Part shown: one piece after another, positions 41,890 through 54,306 of the stretch
How positions within the stretch are numbered: the first letter of the stretch is position 1
How the letters are laid out: each line of letters starts with the position of its first letter
DNA from: Phytophthora sp. 'mugwort'
Taxonomy: Eukaryota > Oomycota > Peronosporomycetes > Peronosporales > Peronosporaceae
Direction: 5' to 3'
DNA: 64,000 bases
Assembly (NCBI GenBank): GCA_033558025.1
Contig: JAUCEF010000012.1
Span: 1,302,001 to 1,366,000, forward strand
Program-made: the position numbers and the translations under genes
The notes under the pieces: generated by a model
The model's database searches: none
The model's input: only the letters and a program-made list of their open reading frames with translations
What the model was told of the DNA's origin: nothing

Positions 41890-42420
41890 CGTTTTGAGTC
41901 TCATATACTCCACGAGGAGCTTCTTTTTTTTTTCGTCCCTGGAGTTTGTCGACGAAATTAAAAGCACGACCGCGTCGTCAACTGCGGTTGACTGGGTGAT
42001 TGCCGTAGGACGTCGACCCCAATCCGAGGTTGTGCATCGTATTCTGCTGTGTTACCTTGACTTGGAAGCCGGCGTCGTGAACCCACATCACCTTGCTCGA
42101 CAGCTATGCGTCACATTTTGTGGGCTTCATGATATAGTTTTTTTCGCTTGCGTTTAGCACGGTTCGGTGCTCGTCTCCACAGCCAAGTATGCAGCAGTAC
42201 TTCTCACAAACAAGGGGATCTTAGTCATAACTGTCGCGTACCCCGCCGTTGCAGCTCAGCATTCCTCGTAGCGACACCAGTTGACGTCCGCTTGCGGAAG
42301 CCTTCGCGAGTAGCGTCCTGATACTCGGTCAAAGCTGCGAAGAACTCGTCCCAGCTTGCCTAGTAGAGCTGCTATATAGGGGGCGCACAGACAGAAGAAA
42401 TAGCAGGGATGTGAACTTCT
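41890..42420 (-). pseudogene. MULE transposase, N-terminal part (5' half of a split gene)
   Basis: On the minus strand SWDEFFAALTEYQDATREGF followed by RTSTGVATRN, at about 42360-42270, is the opening of oomycete Mutator-like transposases. Further on, a Lys/Arg-rich stretch (AKRKRKK) and VTQQNTMHN-like sequence at about 42060-42030 mark the N-terminal zinc-binding domain. Stops break every frame. The sequence ends near a T10 run at 41924-41933, and the catalytic part is found 2.8 kb away at 38400-39113. Confidence 0.55.
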
Positions 42421-43494
42421 GTGTCGTTAGCTTCTACTGGTTCCTTGTCCGCCTCTGTACCGGAATCCGACGACTTGCCACTCGCCTGTGCTTGCTCCTA
42501 GCCAGCCTCCGTGCCGGAGCCCAACGACGATGCTGCGCTCGCCATGATTTTGGGTGGAATTCGAAACGAAAGGCTGAAAAACGGCCGGAAGGAAGGTTTC
42601 TATTTTTAAACTGCCTCAAAAGTAGAAAAGTTCTGTCCGAAAGGTATCCGTCGTCGGTATTTTTTAATTACCATGCACTCATGTTGTTGACTTTATCCAC
42701 TTCCATGCAATTATGCGCGTTCATTGGCACGCATTTAAGCCATTAATGCAAAAGTTGGATTTATCACCTTCACATCAAAAACCAAGTACAAAAGGAAAGT
42801 CACCTAATGCATCGTGGGATTCGAGTTACTCGCTAGGACGGTGTCATCGCTGCGCTACGTAACGGCAGTGGCTGCGCTCCTGCGAGAGAAGATTCTAAGT
42901 TTGGCCCGCTACATTGCTCAGCTCGATAGGATGCCCGGGTCTAGCTCGCCTCCTCAAGTACCGCGCGAGCGTAGTTTTGCTCTGGAATGCGTGCTTGCAA
43001 CCGCTAGTCGTTTATGTGCCATTCACTCGGTTGCTGGAGTCACTCTCGTACATGTAGGGTTGAGTCACAGTTGTGTTGGGTGTGAGGTACACCCTGCCTT
43101 TGGGATGGGACGGCTGGTGATAACAGCAGGCATTCTTAAACGCAGGCATCGCATATACGACAATCAAGAAAAAAAGACAGCGACAGGCGGTCCACTCATG
43201 TGATTAAAAAAAAGCAGATGCTTGTCCAGTTCATACAATCAACTGCAAGACTTGTGTACTATACAACTGAACCTTCGAACAGGAATGCGGTCCCCTTAAC
43301 AGAATATTGCCCAGCACCCGTAATTCTAGAACCCTGCAAATATGTGCCCCTCCCCTGTCACTGCCGATGCTGTAGTCGCCGACGATGAGATCGGGATTCT
43401 CCTGGGCGACCTACTTCTATGTGATCTTGTTGAAAGTTGGCACGCGGCACAGATGCTGCTTGAGTGATGAGTGGCAAAAGCTAAAGTAAGTTCA
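42421..43494. other. Repeat-like DNA without recognised gene
   Basis: The plus-strand frame at 42814-43203 (about 129 codons) has plausible composition but no motif I know. Part of it (about 42890-42925) resembles 4760-4795. No gene is claimed. Confidence 0.35.
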
Positions 43495-45500
43495 TTATGC
43501 GAGTATGTACGACGCGTACTCAGCTGAGTCGCGCCCGAAGTTCAAGGGTAGGACGGACCCGAAGTCCATGAACCGCACCATGCTCATCGCCGTCTGGTGC
43601 ATGCGCTCAGGCTTCCCGTTCGACGCTTGGTTGTCTGCCTCCGATACTTGGCGACGCATACCTGTGCTCTTACAGAACGGGCCGACCACCTTGTACTCTC
43701 CACCGCCATCGGTACGGATACAGTGGATCTTGCAGTTGAAGCGCTTCTCGAAGTAGATGAGGAATTGCTCGAACTGCTTGGTTGCCTGTCCTTCGTCTTC
43801 GCCGGGAACACACGGCAGTAGTTACTTTTGTGGTCGACGAAGTTGATTAGGTACCTGTTCCCGCTCCTGTCCAGCAGCGTGGTCGGCCCCTTGTTGTCGC
43901 TACAGATGACGCCACCGACGCGGTCGATGGGTGCGTTTTTCGCCCGTCCTTCAGCGGTTGTTTGTTGAGCTTTTGCTTGGCCTGCGCACATGTCAAACAC
44001 AGTGGTCTTGACTTATCCGTGAGCATTATCCCGCTCTCGGGGTCGCTTGCCATCCGCTCGACTGTGGCGTACGCCAAGTGCGCAAACCGCAGATGAAAGT
44101 TTAAGAGGCTGCCTGTCTGCACGTCCGGAGGCGGCGAGCTAGCCGCTTCAGTGGGAGCCGCAGTTACGCACTCCTCGGCTTGTGTCGCATCGTCTCCGAC
44201 CACGCGCACCACCAACACGTTGTTGGTGTCCTTGTGAATGTCAAAGAGCTTGCACACGTCGCAGCGTCGGACCACTGAGCGCTGGTGGCCGTCGTAACTG
44301 AGTTCGTACCCTCGCTCTTCGCTCTTCCCATAGGAAATGATATTACATGGTAGATCGCCGATTAATACACGTCATTTAACTTCATCCGGCGATCCTCGCC
44401 GTCGACGCGCACCACGAACTCGGCGGTGCCCTTGAGCTGCATCCACGGGCGCTCTCCGTTCGGTAGAAGGCACTCCTCGTCGCATTCCGCTGCATCGTAA
44501 AGTTGCGACGGTGTCGTCACCAGGTGCCGACTCGACCCGCTGTCCAGTATCCACTGACAGGTGGCGTCGATACCGTCCGCGACGGCCAGCGGGAAGTTCT
44601 TCTTCTCCGCGCTCCAGCAGTCGCGCTTGTAGTGACCTTCCTTCCCACACATGAAACAGGCGCCTGGTTTCTTCCCTTGGCGCGCTTCGGCGGCTCTGTG
44701 CCGCCCGACACCAGTGCTCTTAACGGTGGCCACCGGCTTGGATCCCAGACGGACGCTAGGATCGTTCAACTGGGCGAAATGCACCAGCTCCTCTGCCTGT
44801 CTCAAATAATCCCCTCGCGGTGGGTTGAGTCGCGCGAGGAGAACACCTTGGAACTCAGCTGAGGGCTTGCGTACTTGGCGATATTTTTAAGTATTTGGTC
44901 GTGAGCACCGCCGACTGCATCGCGGACGGTCATTAGGAAAAGCATGTGGTCGCTCCACGAACAGTATTCCTCTTCTTCGACATGAAGAGCTTGAACGCTT
45001 GCGACTTGGAAATGCTGGGGACTTAACGTTCATACGGTCCATCGAGTACCGGACTTGTGGGTTCTCGGCGTACCAGGTGTCCACGTGGCTGTGGAAATGC
45101 TGACCCGCTTTGCCGGTCAAATAGCGGCCAAGGACATCAAGCTTAATGTCATCGGCCCATATGCACCCGCTGGGTTCCTCGGCGATTCTAATCTGCCGCA
45201 GGAACCGCTTCTCCCATGGGCCGAATCCTGATCTGAGGCCCGGGGTTCACCTCCTTTCTATCGAAGTTCTCGATGGCGAGCTTCAGGTCCTTCAGCTGCA
45301 GGGGCCTCTGCGCCGCGAAGAATGACAGCGTTGGTACCGGCCTGTACACCGTTTCACGTGGCAACTGCAACGGCGCCTTGCCCGCCGTCCGCTCCGCCGA
45401 GTCGCTGTTGACCAGGTCCTGCTGCGTGGTGTCGTGCTGGACTTGGCATGACTTCGTCTTCGAGCAAGGCCAATGTCAGGTTTCGGTCGAGTTCCGCGCG
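43495..45500 (-). mobile_element. Copia retrotransposon fragment (gag, protease, integrase)
   Basis: Read leftward from about 45480, gag-like helices (LKDLKLAIENFD) lead to the CCHC knuckle CFMCGKEGHYKRDC near 44650 and the protease motif WILDSGSSRHLV near 44545. The GAG-pre-integrase region with HLRFAHLAYATVERM and CLTCAQAKQ lies around 44090-43975. The integrase core (ICSDNKGPTTLL, INFVDHKSNYCRVFPAKT, then KPERMHQTAMSMVRF) runs to 43495. The order PR-INT before RT defines Copia. Reverse transcriptase, RNase H and both LTRs are absent, and about five frameshifts occur, so this is a truncated dead copy. Confidence 0.85.
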
Positions 45501-45699
45501 CGTCTCCGCATAAGTGTGAAAGGTGCTGCTGCCTGCAGCGGACTCGACCTTCGCCGGACAACCATTCGAAGCTGTATGTTCTGATCGAAGCGAGGGTTTA
45601 ACCCTTTTAATTTCGGTGCACGTCTTGAGGACGTGTTGGTCGTTCAGACAGATGACCTTCTCTCACAGCCATCGACCAGCTCATCCAGAAGCACGCAAG

Positions 45700-46900
45700 C
45701 AGGCTGCTGCCTTGCCTTCTCGAAGCCATATTCCAATCGCCTGAGGAGGTATACGCTGAAATGAATTGTTATGCCCGCGGTCATGGCTACTTGGTAGTCC
45801 AGATACTCCCAGGAACGGCGTTGTCGGTCGACGCTGTCGCATTAGTTACGGCTGTGGTCGCCACGGAGCTCGTCGCAAGGCTGCTGCCGCTGCGGTATTG
45901 ACATCCCGCGAACGCAGGAACGGTTCTTCACGCAAGTGTGGCTGTCGTATGGAGGTCCACCTAGTACGCCAACCAAGTATTCCGTACTCGGCACAGATTG
46001 GCTGTTGGAGCACCGAGGGCGTGCTGTGCAGCACAACCACCCACCTTTCACGGATGCTGCTTCAAACTCGGTACACCGCCGTGCTGACATAACGACATCA
46101 ATACGTGCACCATTGCGACGGACAGTAAAACAGGTGTGCATGCTCGGCAGACACTGGCTTGACTACTAAGTGAGCATCCTGCGTCTTTGTCCACCCTACG
46201 TGATGTTTACAACGAGCGGTACCACACCGCGGCGAGATAGATAGACGCGCCTGGAATCTTTGCTGCGGCTACTGCAGCAGGGCCATTTTTCGTTGAGTTC
46301 AAGATTAACAATGAAATGCGATTAAGCCATCTCTTTCTTTGCATTCGCCGCTGCAATTGAGATCTACAAAGACAACCCAGATGTGCTCTTCATGGATTGT
46401 ACTTACCACATGAACAAGTTCAAGATGCCGCTGATGAAATTGTCGGGTCACTGGGGTGAATACGACTATCCATGTTACACAACCGTTCATGTGTGGTGAA
46501 ACCCAGAGCGGTATATCTTTGGGCTATCTCTCGCAACTAAAGTGCTAGTTATCCAGAACAACATCCCACTGCCGCAAGTGATTATCGTGGATCCTGATCT
46601 GGCATTGCTAAACTCTCTAGAAGAATTTTTCTCACTAACTCCGGTGCTGTTACGTTTGTGGCACGTTATCAAAAACATAGAGACTCATACGCGTATGCGC
46701 GCTTTCCCTCGCGAAGTCGCACCAGAAGCGCTAGGCCTCCACACAACTAAGTACAGTGGCTCTAGAGGTCACCGCCGTTTCTGTGACGCGTTCATGCGCG
46801 TTATCAATGCGTCCACCGAAGAGGATTATTAGTGGAGACGGTGTGAGCTTCATTCTATCTGTCTTGCCAAATCTGCCTATATCGATGACACCTGGCTTGA
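45700..46900 (+). pseudogene. Second MULE transposase fragment
   Basis: The plus strand shows SPEEVYAEMNCYARGHGYLV at about 45730-45800, then HNHPPFTDAASNSVHRRADI near 46030-46090, both from the N-terminal zinc-binding domain of Mutator-like transposases of the FAR1-related type. The catalytic core follows with DNPDVLFMDCTYHMNKFKMP near 46375-46435 (first Asp) and PQVIIVDPDLALLNSLEEFF near 46575-46630 (second Asp), then LLRLWHVIKNI. Frame changes and a TGA after HVW near 46498 break it. It is distinct in sequence from the MULE at 38400-42420. The C-terminal SWIM finger was not found. Confidence 0.7.
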
Positions 46901-47825
46901 TATCTGGTGAAAAGGCTCGTTCGATGATGGACAGACCGAGTAACGTTTCGGCGTGCAGGCCACACGATGCGTCGAAGGTCATCACTCCACGCTGAAGTCG
47001 TGGCTAGGAACTTTGACGGCGGACCTTCTGACGATCCATACTCGTTTGTGGCAGAGGAGGACACTGCTTACCATGAATATCGCGATGCAAAATGCAATGA
47101 TGAAATGAGGATTCTCTCAAAGCTAAATGGCGAGTATTTTTGTTCGCGTCGTTCGACGTGTCCACGCGTACGCATTGATGTGCTGCTGGGTGTTTTACCA
47201 CGACATTGGCAGCCCACTGCGGTCATGAACTGGTATCTTCTCGGCGGCGACAGGGCTGTCATGTGCTAACGCGTTGCGCTCTGCTCAGATATTGGAGCCG
47301 ACCCACTTCGCTGCCACTGTGGGTGAATCGCTACGAAGCACCGCCAGTCAGGGCGACACCGTGCTAGAACCTGAAAGCATTTGAGACAGGCGGGCCAAAC
47401 GACTTGGAGCGCGACAGAGCAGGAGCCGCACGCCCGCGCGAGGATATAGCGTACGTGGAACACACAGGCTCCCTTCCGCATTCGAGTGGTCAACTTCTGA
47501 AGACCGGGCACGCGAACACTAGCACAATCCTCCTTACTATTTTGATAGTAATAAATGTATAACATGGCAACGACAAAGCCGCTTCATTAGGAAGAGTTGC
47601 GAGTCGACTACCCCATATGTTTGCATCTGCTAGAAGGACGGATAAAGGAGGTACATGGAAGGCAACCAACCAGGTAGCTGTCGCATACATCATCGTGGTT
47701 GCTTACTGGGCTGGCATTACAGATGTCGTCGCCTTCATCTCCAGATCCGACGTGTCCGCTGATGTCCATCGCGGCAACGCCAGCCTGGACTGCCACAATC
47801 GTATCAGTTGTCACCGCGCCTTTTG
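46901..47825. other. Unassigned repeat-rich stretch
   Basis: Frames at 46967-47269 (plus) and 47266-47565 (minus) show no known motif. The former may be the decayed end of the MULE. Confidence 0.3.
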
Positions 47826-48680
47826 TTACCATGTCTCATATCGATGTGCCATCCGCAGGTTCATGCTGGCCGTGTTCATGGCTTGCGTGTCTGTCTTGTG
47901 TTCGTTCGTACCTTGGTCGTCGTAGCCGCCGTCGGCGTGTTCACCATCACCATGCTGACGTCCGTGGAGACCCCGTCCGTCGCCGATGCGGTTCACGCAG
48001 GGTCCAAGGCCCATAGCACCAGCAATATTAGCAGGGTACGAGTGGTCGCTGAAGTTGCAGTTGTTGTCGTAGTTATAGCCACTGTTGCAGCTGTCGTAGC
48101 TGCCTGAATCGGAGTCGCTAATTGAAATGATTTCAACAGCTTCACTTCACACCTACGATGTCGATAGCGGAACGCCAACCCAGACGTGTCCGAACGAGGC
48201 GATTTTGATGTCTCGCTGTCAGCAACCAATTCGAAGAGCGGAGACGCAACTCCTTTCGCGTCATATCGGTGTGATGGTGGCGGCGGTTCCTGCGTCGACT
48301 TAGCGCGGCAAAACGCAATGCTTACTGCCTTCATCGCGACTTGACGCAGGGCGGCGTTATGGCGTTGCGTCTGGTCTTTCTCAAACATCTTAGTGATGAG
48401 CTTCGACGTCCTTAGCTTCCTCCAAACGATCTGCGGTATCCGCTCGTCATCTACGTCGGCTATGAGCATATCATCATAGTAAAAGGGAAATGGATTTTTG
48501 CGTGTCCACTTGAACAGGGTATTCTGTGTCGCCGTCAAGGGTCTCCAGCACAACAGCTTGTCGGTACCCACGTTTATCTCCACACACGTACTGCCATGAG
48601 TAGTACTCCACTGTTCCTCCGGCGTGAAGATACTCAGAATTAAGCTGACTTGCATGTAGACTCATGGAGAGTTGCGGGTT
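47826..48680 (-). pseudogene. Uncharacterised protein gene, frameshifted
   Basis: Two overlapping minus-strand frames give protein-like sequence. One starts with SWQYVCGDKRGYRQAVVLET. The other (from about 48490) reads PFPFYYDDMLIADVDDERIP and IVWRKLRTSKLITKMFEKDQ, then a Ser-rich part. Past about 48110 the sense-looking reading changes frame to a Tyr/Asn/Asp/Gly-rich low-complexity tail (SGYNYDNNCN), ending near 47826. A frameshift near 48520 and another near 48110 would be needed to connect them. I do not recognise the family. It may be a host gene in decay or part of an element. Confidence 0.35.
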
Positions 48681-48829
48681 ACTTGTGTTGTGTGTGGACT
48701 TTCATAAAGCGATGCACATGCTGAGTAGGTACAACGATCCACTCTAATGGTACAGTAGTTATGCCCTGTCGCTGACGTGTCTACGTTTAAGAATGCATGC
48801 CTGATGTTACCACCTCCCGGATGGGACGC

Positions 48830-48935
48830 TTAAAGAGGACGGATGTCATCTATATCTTGGGGCTTTGCTTTGGAGCGCTTCAAGGAAACGATTATCTTCC
48901 CAGGTGAGTACGATACGCGCTGGGCCCGCTTCCGT
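48830..48935 (-). pseudogene. LINE reverse transcriptase scrap
   Basis: On the minus strand RVSYSPGKIIVSLKRSKAKP followed by DIDDIRPL matches the start of the LINE reverse transcriptase domain, where G-x-I-V-x-L-x-K and a N/D-x-R-P motif are conserved. It is only about 35 codons long and opposite in strand to the LINE tail that follows at 49085. Confidence 0.5.
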
Positions 48936-49084
48936 ATTATACGTATATATTCAGACCTCAAAAAGAAGTACAAGGTATTCATAAGCGGCAACAGGCAGGG
49001 GAAGTTCAAACAGTGTGGGGGGATATTCAACAAAAGTGGAACAAGAGCATTGGGAAGATAGCAGCGGCACTACAGGAACTCAAG

Positions 49085-49880
49085 TGGAAGCGCGCTCACG
49101 CAATGGAGGGCGTCATCGCTAACCAGACCCAGAATCTCATAAAGCTGAAGATGGGGAGGCCCAGACTGTGGGCTGGAACGGAGGTAGGCTTTGGATGCCT
49201 GAGACGGGAGTGTCGACAGCAGCAAGCTGGGGGGCTAGCTCACATGGTGTTGGAATGTCCGGATGCGCGGGCCCATTGGGACCTAGTTTTGTGGCCCTAG
49301 CACCGAAGGGAAGTGGGGGATGAGGCGGAAGGCGAACGGCAGTGAGCGCTCCAAGACATTTTCAGTCTCAGCCTCATAGCGGAGCCGGCATGGTTACGGC
49401 ACTGGAGGAGAGATATGGACGACGGGACCAGGGGGACGTTTTTCAGGTGGCAGAGGATATGTGGGCGCTGTGCTGCGCAACCACACTTACTGCAATCTGG
49501 AGATGGAACGTTGATCAGGTGCACCCGGACGAGGGCAAGGTGTCGATAATTGGTTGACGCAGTGGCAAGCCTAAGAGGCATGATAAGAGAAGGCTTCATC
49601 CGATACAAGATGAGACTCTACCCGCTCACACACCACTCAGTCATGAAGTTGCAAGTGACAGAGGAGCTGATGAAGAGCTGGTTCCCGGATACAGCACGGG
49701 GACAGCTGGAGCGTAGCACCAGTGGGGACAGAGCTGAGTGCCCAGACGAGACAGCGGAGGGCGATTGGGGAGGCGGCGCAGCAAGCGCCGACAACAGGGC
49801 CGAGAGCAGAAAGAGATGGAAGAACTGGTTGAGTGGCACCCCGGTTGGAAGGGTTATTCGAGTTGTCGACACTACCCGTA
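49085..49880 (+). pseudogene. LINE 3' region with RNase H/zinc-type tail
   Basis: Plus-strand frames contain a Cys-rich segment (GFGCLRRECRQQQAG), then LAHMVLECPDARAHWDLVLWP, followed in another frame by VAEDMWALCCATTLTAIWRWNVDQVH and in a third by a polar C-terminal tail. Such C-x-x-C...H-x-x-x-x-C sequence followed by a helix with IWRWRV-like residues is usual at the end of some oomycete LINE polyproteins. No reverse transcriptase remains upstream on this strand. Confidence 0.6.
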
Positions 49881-50357
49881 ATGTTGAGATAAGTAACACA
49901 ATATACCTCACCTTATTAATATATATATTCAGACCTGCTGCGCGGACACCCTTCGGTTTGAGATGGCCGTTACATACGCTTGCTTTAGTCTTTGTGTGTT
50001 TTTGTTTGGATTTTTCACCTTACCACAGGATTTTCGGTGATAGCATGTAGCTTAGAAGCATATTATCATTGCAAAATCTGAATTAATACTCTGCGAATAA
50101 TAGTACTACTATATTTATTGGGGATTGCACTGACTCAGTGACACTGTAGTATCGTACTAGTACTACCCGGATAGATGGGCAATGCATCGTGTTTGCAGCT
50201 AGCGGAGCGCGCACCACTACCAGTGGCCTGGCATTCTATGGCTCTCATTTCCTGCTTACTATCCTTCATGGCTCCAGCGATCAGAGCTCAGCGCAGGAAG
50301 CAACCCGGGCGCCCAAAAAGCCGCAATACATCGACGTGTTGGCGGTACCACCTTACG

Positions 50358-53235
50358 TTAACCCTTTAAGACCGGAGATTTTCTTAGAGGTCATTTTAGG
50401 GCCTATGATAGCTCCCAATGAAAATGCAGCAGGAGTGAAGATCATCGAATCACATACAAAGTATCCACCACGTGGAAGGGCCACTGGTGATGAGCAGGCG
50501 GGGGGACATTGCCGAAATGAGCGACGATAGCGACAGCAGCAGCGACATCTGCGGTCGCTGTGGCGGAACCCCTTGCGATTGGGAGTAAATACAGGATTCG
50601 CTGATCGAGCATGGGGACAAGCTCAGCAGTAGCGCTGACGCTGTACAAATGAAGAAGGTCCGAAGGGCTATCTGACAGCTATACGTTTACCTCAAGGCCT
50701 CGTCAAGACCCGCCTCGTACGTGTACCAGAGCGTGGATGAGCGAGATGAGAGCACGCTGGCACGATTGAGGATGTGCGTTTGCAGAGATGCAATTGAGCT
50801 ACTATATTCAAAGTTATCTAACGTGCAGGACTGATCCGTTGGTGCTCTCGTTGTCTAAGTGTCGGGTCCTTCAGTAAAAGTGCGGAAGCTGGATTTCGTG
50901 AGGCTCAATGATGCTGGTATTCTCTCTGTGCCCGGTATGCACTTTTGGTATTCCGCTTGTCGTCATAATAACATCATTGAGGGCTTCCATTACCGTTGCG
51001 TTCTCAGTCATCATGTGTTTGTAATGTACCGCCATGAAGCATTCAACATGGTAACCACGCCGACAACGTGTACCGGCATATTTCACACGATTCTTTCCAC
51101 CTTGGATTAAGCACAGAAGGCAGACAAGCTTTCCGCGACTTCGCGTTAGCATATGCTGCGACGGATCACTGTCAATGATGTCCGCAATGCGTTCACGATG
51201 TGTTGCTCGCTGCTGCAGTGACGCCAGATGCAGCTGCTTCGCAGCAATTAGCTTATGTACGATGTCTTCTTTTGCCGCGCAGATGGTTTTTACTGATCCA
51301 GAGCCATCAGTAATAATCCGATACATGGCAAAGGCGTTGTGCACCGCCACATCCAGAAGCCATGTAAACACACTCATGTTGAATCGCCGCTCGCGTCGGC
51401 GCGTAGGATTAGTGCTTCGCATCTGATCAAACCGGTCCACGGCGTTCATGAATCTATTGTAAGCGCAGACATGAACTGGGGCACAGATTTTTGATCGTCG
51501 AAATACCTCGGTTCCCGTCCATCGCTGTAGATAGATACCCATACCACGACAGCACGCTTGTGCCTCTTGTGAGCTTCCGTCTAGCACATCAGCAGAGGGC
51601 GTAGCTGCCAGATCATTCGTGTAGAACAACACCAACTTTTTATCTCGGAACACTATGTATCCAGCATGAGATGAGCGCTGCCGCGGAGGTACAAAATATG
51701 TTTTTGTGCTTTCCTCAGGTGTTTCTCACTCTGTTTGTGGGGTTTCTCGGCTTCTTTCAGATTTTCTACAGTGTCGATGGCTGCTACCAATTTCCATGCA
51801 CCGTGCTCCGCATCCTTTAGTGCCAGAATGGCTGCTTCGACAGCAGGCCGCGACAAACTATCAACATAATTGAGTCGGAAGGTCCCAATGACATGCTTAG
51901 CAAAAGAATGTCGAGTGTAATATGAATCCATTACAACGACTCGTTTTCCACTTGGAGCTGAAGGTCGTTGGTTCTGTAAAGACAGCATTGCTACCCATAA
52001 CGCGGTCGCACTCTTTGCATCGACGCCATACCCCTCGCAGCGCGTAGCCATCGACCTTCGCATCTCTGGAGAAATGCAAGTGTATCGCTCCAAATTTCCA
52101 GCAACGGTAGCGTTACCACTGCCATTATCAAAAAGGCCGTGTACGTAGAGGGTTTTCCAGTCAACAAGAGCGTAAAAGCGCATAGCATATTTGTCCGGCT
52201 TCGATGGAATAAAAGTACGTGCAGCTGAACGGGCCTTAGTGCGGATAGAGCTTTCGTCAAGGGCAGAAACTCCATTGGGGACTGCAAAATGAAGCACATT
52301 TCTTGAGAATGTTGTTCAGGATACTCCTTCTCCGACAATGCCATAATGGATCCCTAACCTTGAGTTCTTGTGGTACAGTGTCGACAGGATGCAGGGTAAG
52401 TGCAGCCCGGATGCCCATGAATAGGTCACGGTTCACTGTTGTCTGGAAAAGTGGGTGTTGACCAATAATCACGAAGCCGATTCAGTGGACACAGGCTAGT
52501 GGCAATCTCCAGACCAATGTAAGCATTGAGTTCGCGAACCGTAATGACGGGAACTCCATTCTCTTGAAGGCGAGGGTTCATCCAATGGAGCAGAGTGTTA
52601 AACACTTTTCCGCTAAAGAACAGCGCAAATAGCCCGAGCATCCCCATCGTCGTGTACGCGCGCCTATATTCTCTTCTTGAAGTAGCGTGATACCACCACC
52701 GTCTTCAAGTGCTTGGAGATAGACTGAGCCACTCCTCGCTACACCTTCGCCGACGCTATTGCCAAGCACTTCATCTACTGTACGTAAGCCACCACCCGCC
52801 GCTTCGTCCTCTACACGCGCGCCTTCTGTCCGCCTTCCTTCGACGTCAGCTACACGCAAGCCTTCATCGTCGTGGTCTTCCTCACTACCATCTCCGCATT
52901 CACGCTCACATTCTCTTTCTACCGGCGCGCCATCACTGGATGGTTCCCATCCGGATAAAGCAACTCCAGGTCCACGCTGTTGTCGTTAGTCAGGGGGGTT
53001 CTATAATAATTTGAAAAGAGATTTGAACGCACGCCACGGGAAAGCACGTCGCCTACCCCCGGCGCTTAGTAAGCAGGCGATCGATTGGCCATCTAAGAGC
53101 CCCCATTTGGGCCTTTTGGTCTACGTGCTACTGTCCGTGACGCTTGGTGTAGGTATTTGAGCCAGTAGGCACGGTGCATTAGCTGTTTGAAGAGACCCTT
53201 CTTGGGCCTTTAATTGGCCGGTCTCAAAGGGTTAA
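50358..53235 (-). mobile_element. piggyBac element with TTAA duplications and 14-bp terminal repeats
   Basis: The left end reads TTAA then CCCTTTAAGACCGG (50362-50375). The right end reads CCGGTCTCAAAGGG (53218-53231) then TTAA. The terminal repeats differ at one position of 14, begin with CCC, and are flanked by TTAA, the specific target of piggyBac. The 2,870-bp body encodes a piggyBac transposase on the minus strand. Such full ends are the strongest element boundaries in this window apart from the Gypsy LTRs. Confidence 0.88.
50871..52990 (-). pseudogene. piggyBac (DDE_Tnp_1_7) transposase pseudogene
   Basis: The transposase would excise precisely at TTAA. An acidic N-terminus with DLELLYPDG lies near 52970 and is broken by stops. 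LHWMNPRLQENGVPVITVRE and LNAYIGLEIA lie near 52590-52490. A 214-codon frame (52297-51653) carries LDESSIRTKARSAARTFIPS, KPDKYAMRFYALVDWKTLYV and VVMDSYYTRHSF, the catalytic core with its first acids. After one frame change at 51653 a 260-codon frame reads CAYNRFMNAVDRFDQMRSTN (third acid in VDRFDQ) and ends with a Cys-rich finger (CLLCLIQ...CRRGYHVECF). Breaks are few: about four frame changes. Confidence 0.88.
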
Positions 53236-53984
53236 GGACGCAGACGACACCCGTTAAGGCAACTTTGGCCTAACCGCAGTCAGGGAGGGGGTGAAACCGA
53301 GCCAGCTCAGCAACACCTGTGCGTTAAGCTCCGTATGCGAAGCACGCAGACTTAAACCCAGGGCCAAGCACGGTTAGATCTAGCTCGGCTTAGAGTTCTG
53401 CCCCCTTTCTTATGGTCGTTATGTGCTTAGCTGGGCGATACGATAGCATGCAGAGTAGCTTTTGCTTTGGTGTAAAAGAGGAAGTGACACCCGTCCCAAG
53501 AGCACCTTCGCGCAACTTCAACATGGTACAAGGTGTTCAGAAGGTGCTCAAAATTGCTCATCAAACCGAAGTTGCTTTAACGCGAGCCGGACGCAGACGA
53601 AGGCTGCGGGCCAAAGGCGGTGGCTATGCAAAGGACTTTTAACTAGCAAGACCCACTCCAAGGAGACTGATTTTGACAAGATGCGATGGTGGAAGGCAGA
53701 GAAGAAGGCGGAGGACGAGGCTCCAAAGATGTTGCCGACTGACTGCGCCAAACTACGTCCGAGTCACTGACGTTACAATCTAAAAATCACTGATTAACGG
53801 AAATTCCTCTAAGCAAACTACATTGTGTTTGCAGTACATGTTTACACTTATTTGTATGCCGGATGCTATGTCCGGGTCCTGAATCATTGCCTATGATATA
53901 ATACGCAACAAGTGTAAAACCGCGCTATTATTGCAATCAAGAACTTCATTGCATGTACTTTTATAATAATACTCTTGAGTTATC
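53236..53984. other. Flank of piggyBac, unidentified coding scrap
   Basis: At 53412-53770 two plus-strand frames, joined by a shift near 53640, read NMVQGVQKVLKIAHQTEVAL and then FDKMRWWKAEKKAEDEAPKM. Composition is protein-like, but no family is recognised. The rest is GC-rich, LTR-like DNA. Confidence 0.35.
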
Positions 53985-54306
53985 TTAATAAGAAATCTTC
54001 AAAAAACGACAACTTGAGTTTCCTGGCTGAGGAGGAATGGCAATGCATCCATTGCCGAAAGGTAATTTCTCACTCCTTCAACCCAGCGTATATTGTACAA
54101 TTTGTGATCGGATTCGCGACCTTGAACCTGACTGGTTCGCATGCACGACTGAGGCCGCTCCCCATCAATTTATCTATCCCAATCTCGTCTTCGTCAGGGA
54201 ATCGGTCATTTGCGAACTGTACAACATCGAATAGATTGTCATCGGCGCCCTCGGGAGCTTCACCACTCAAGCTTATACAAGTACAGACCAAGGACCTGTA
54301 CAGGTC

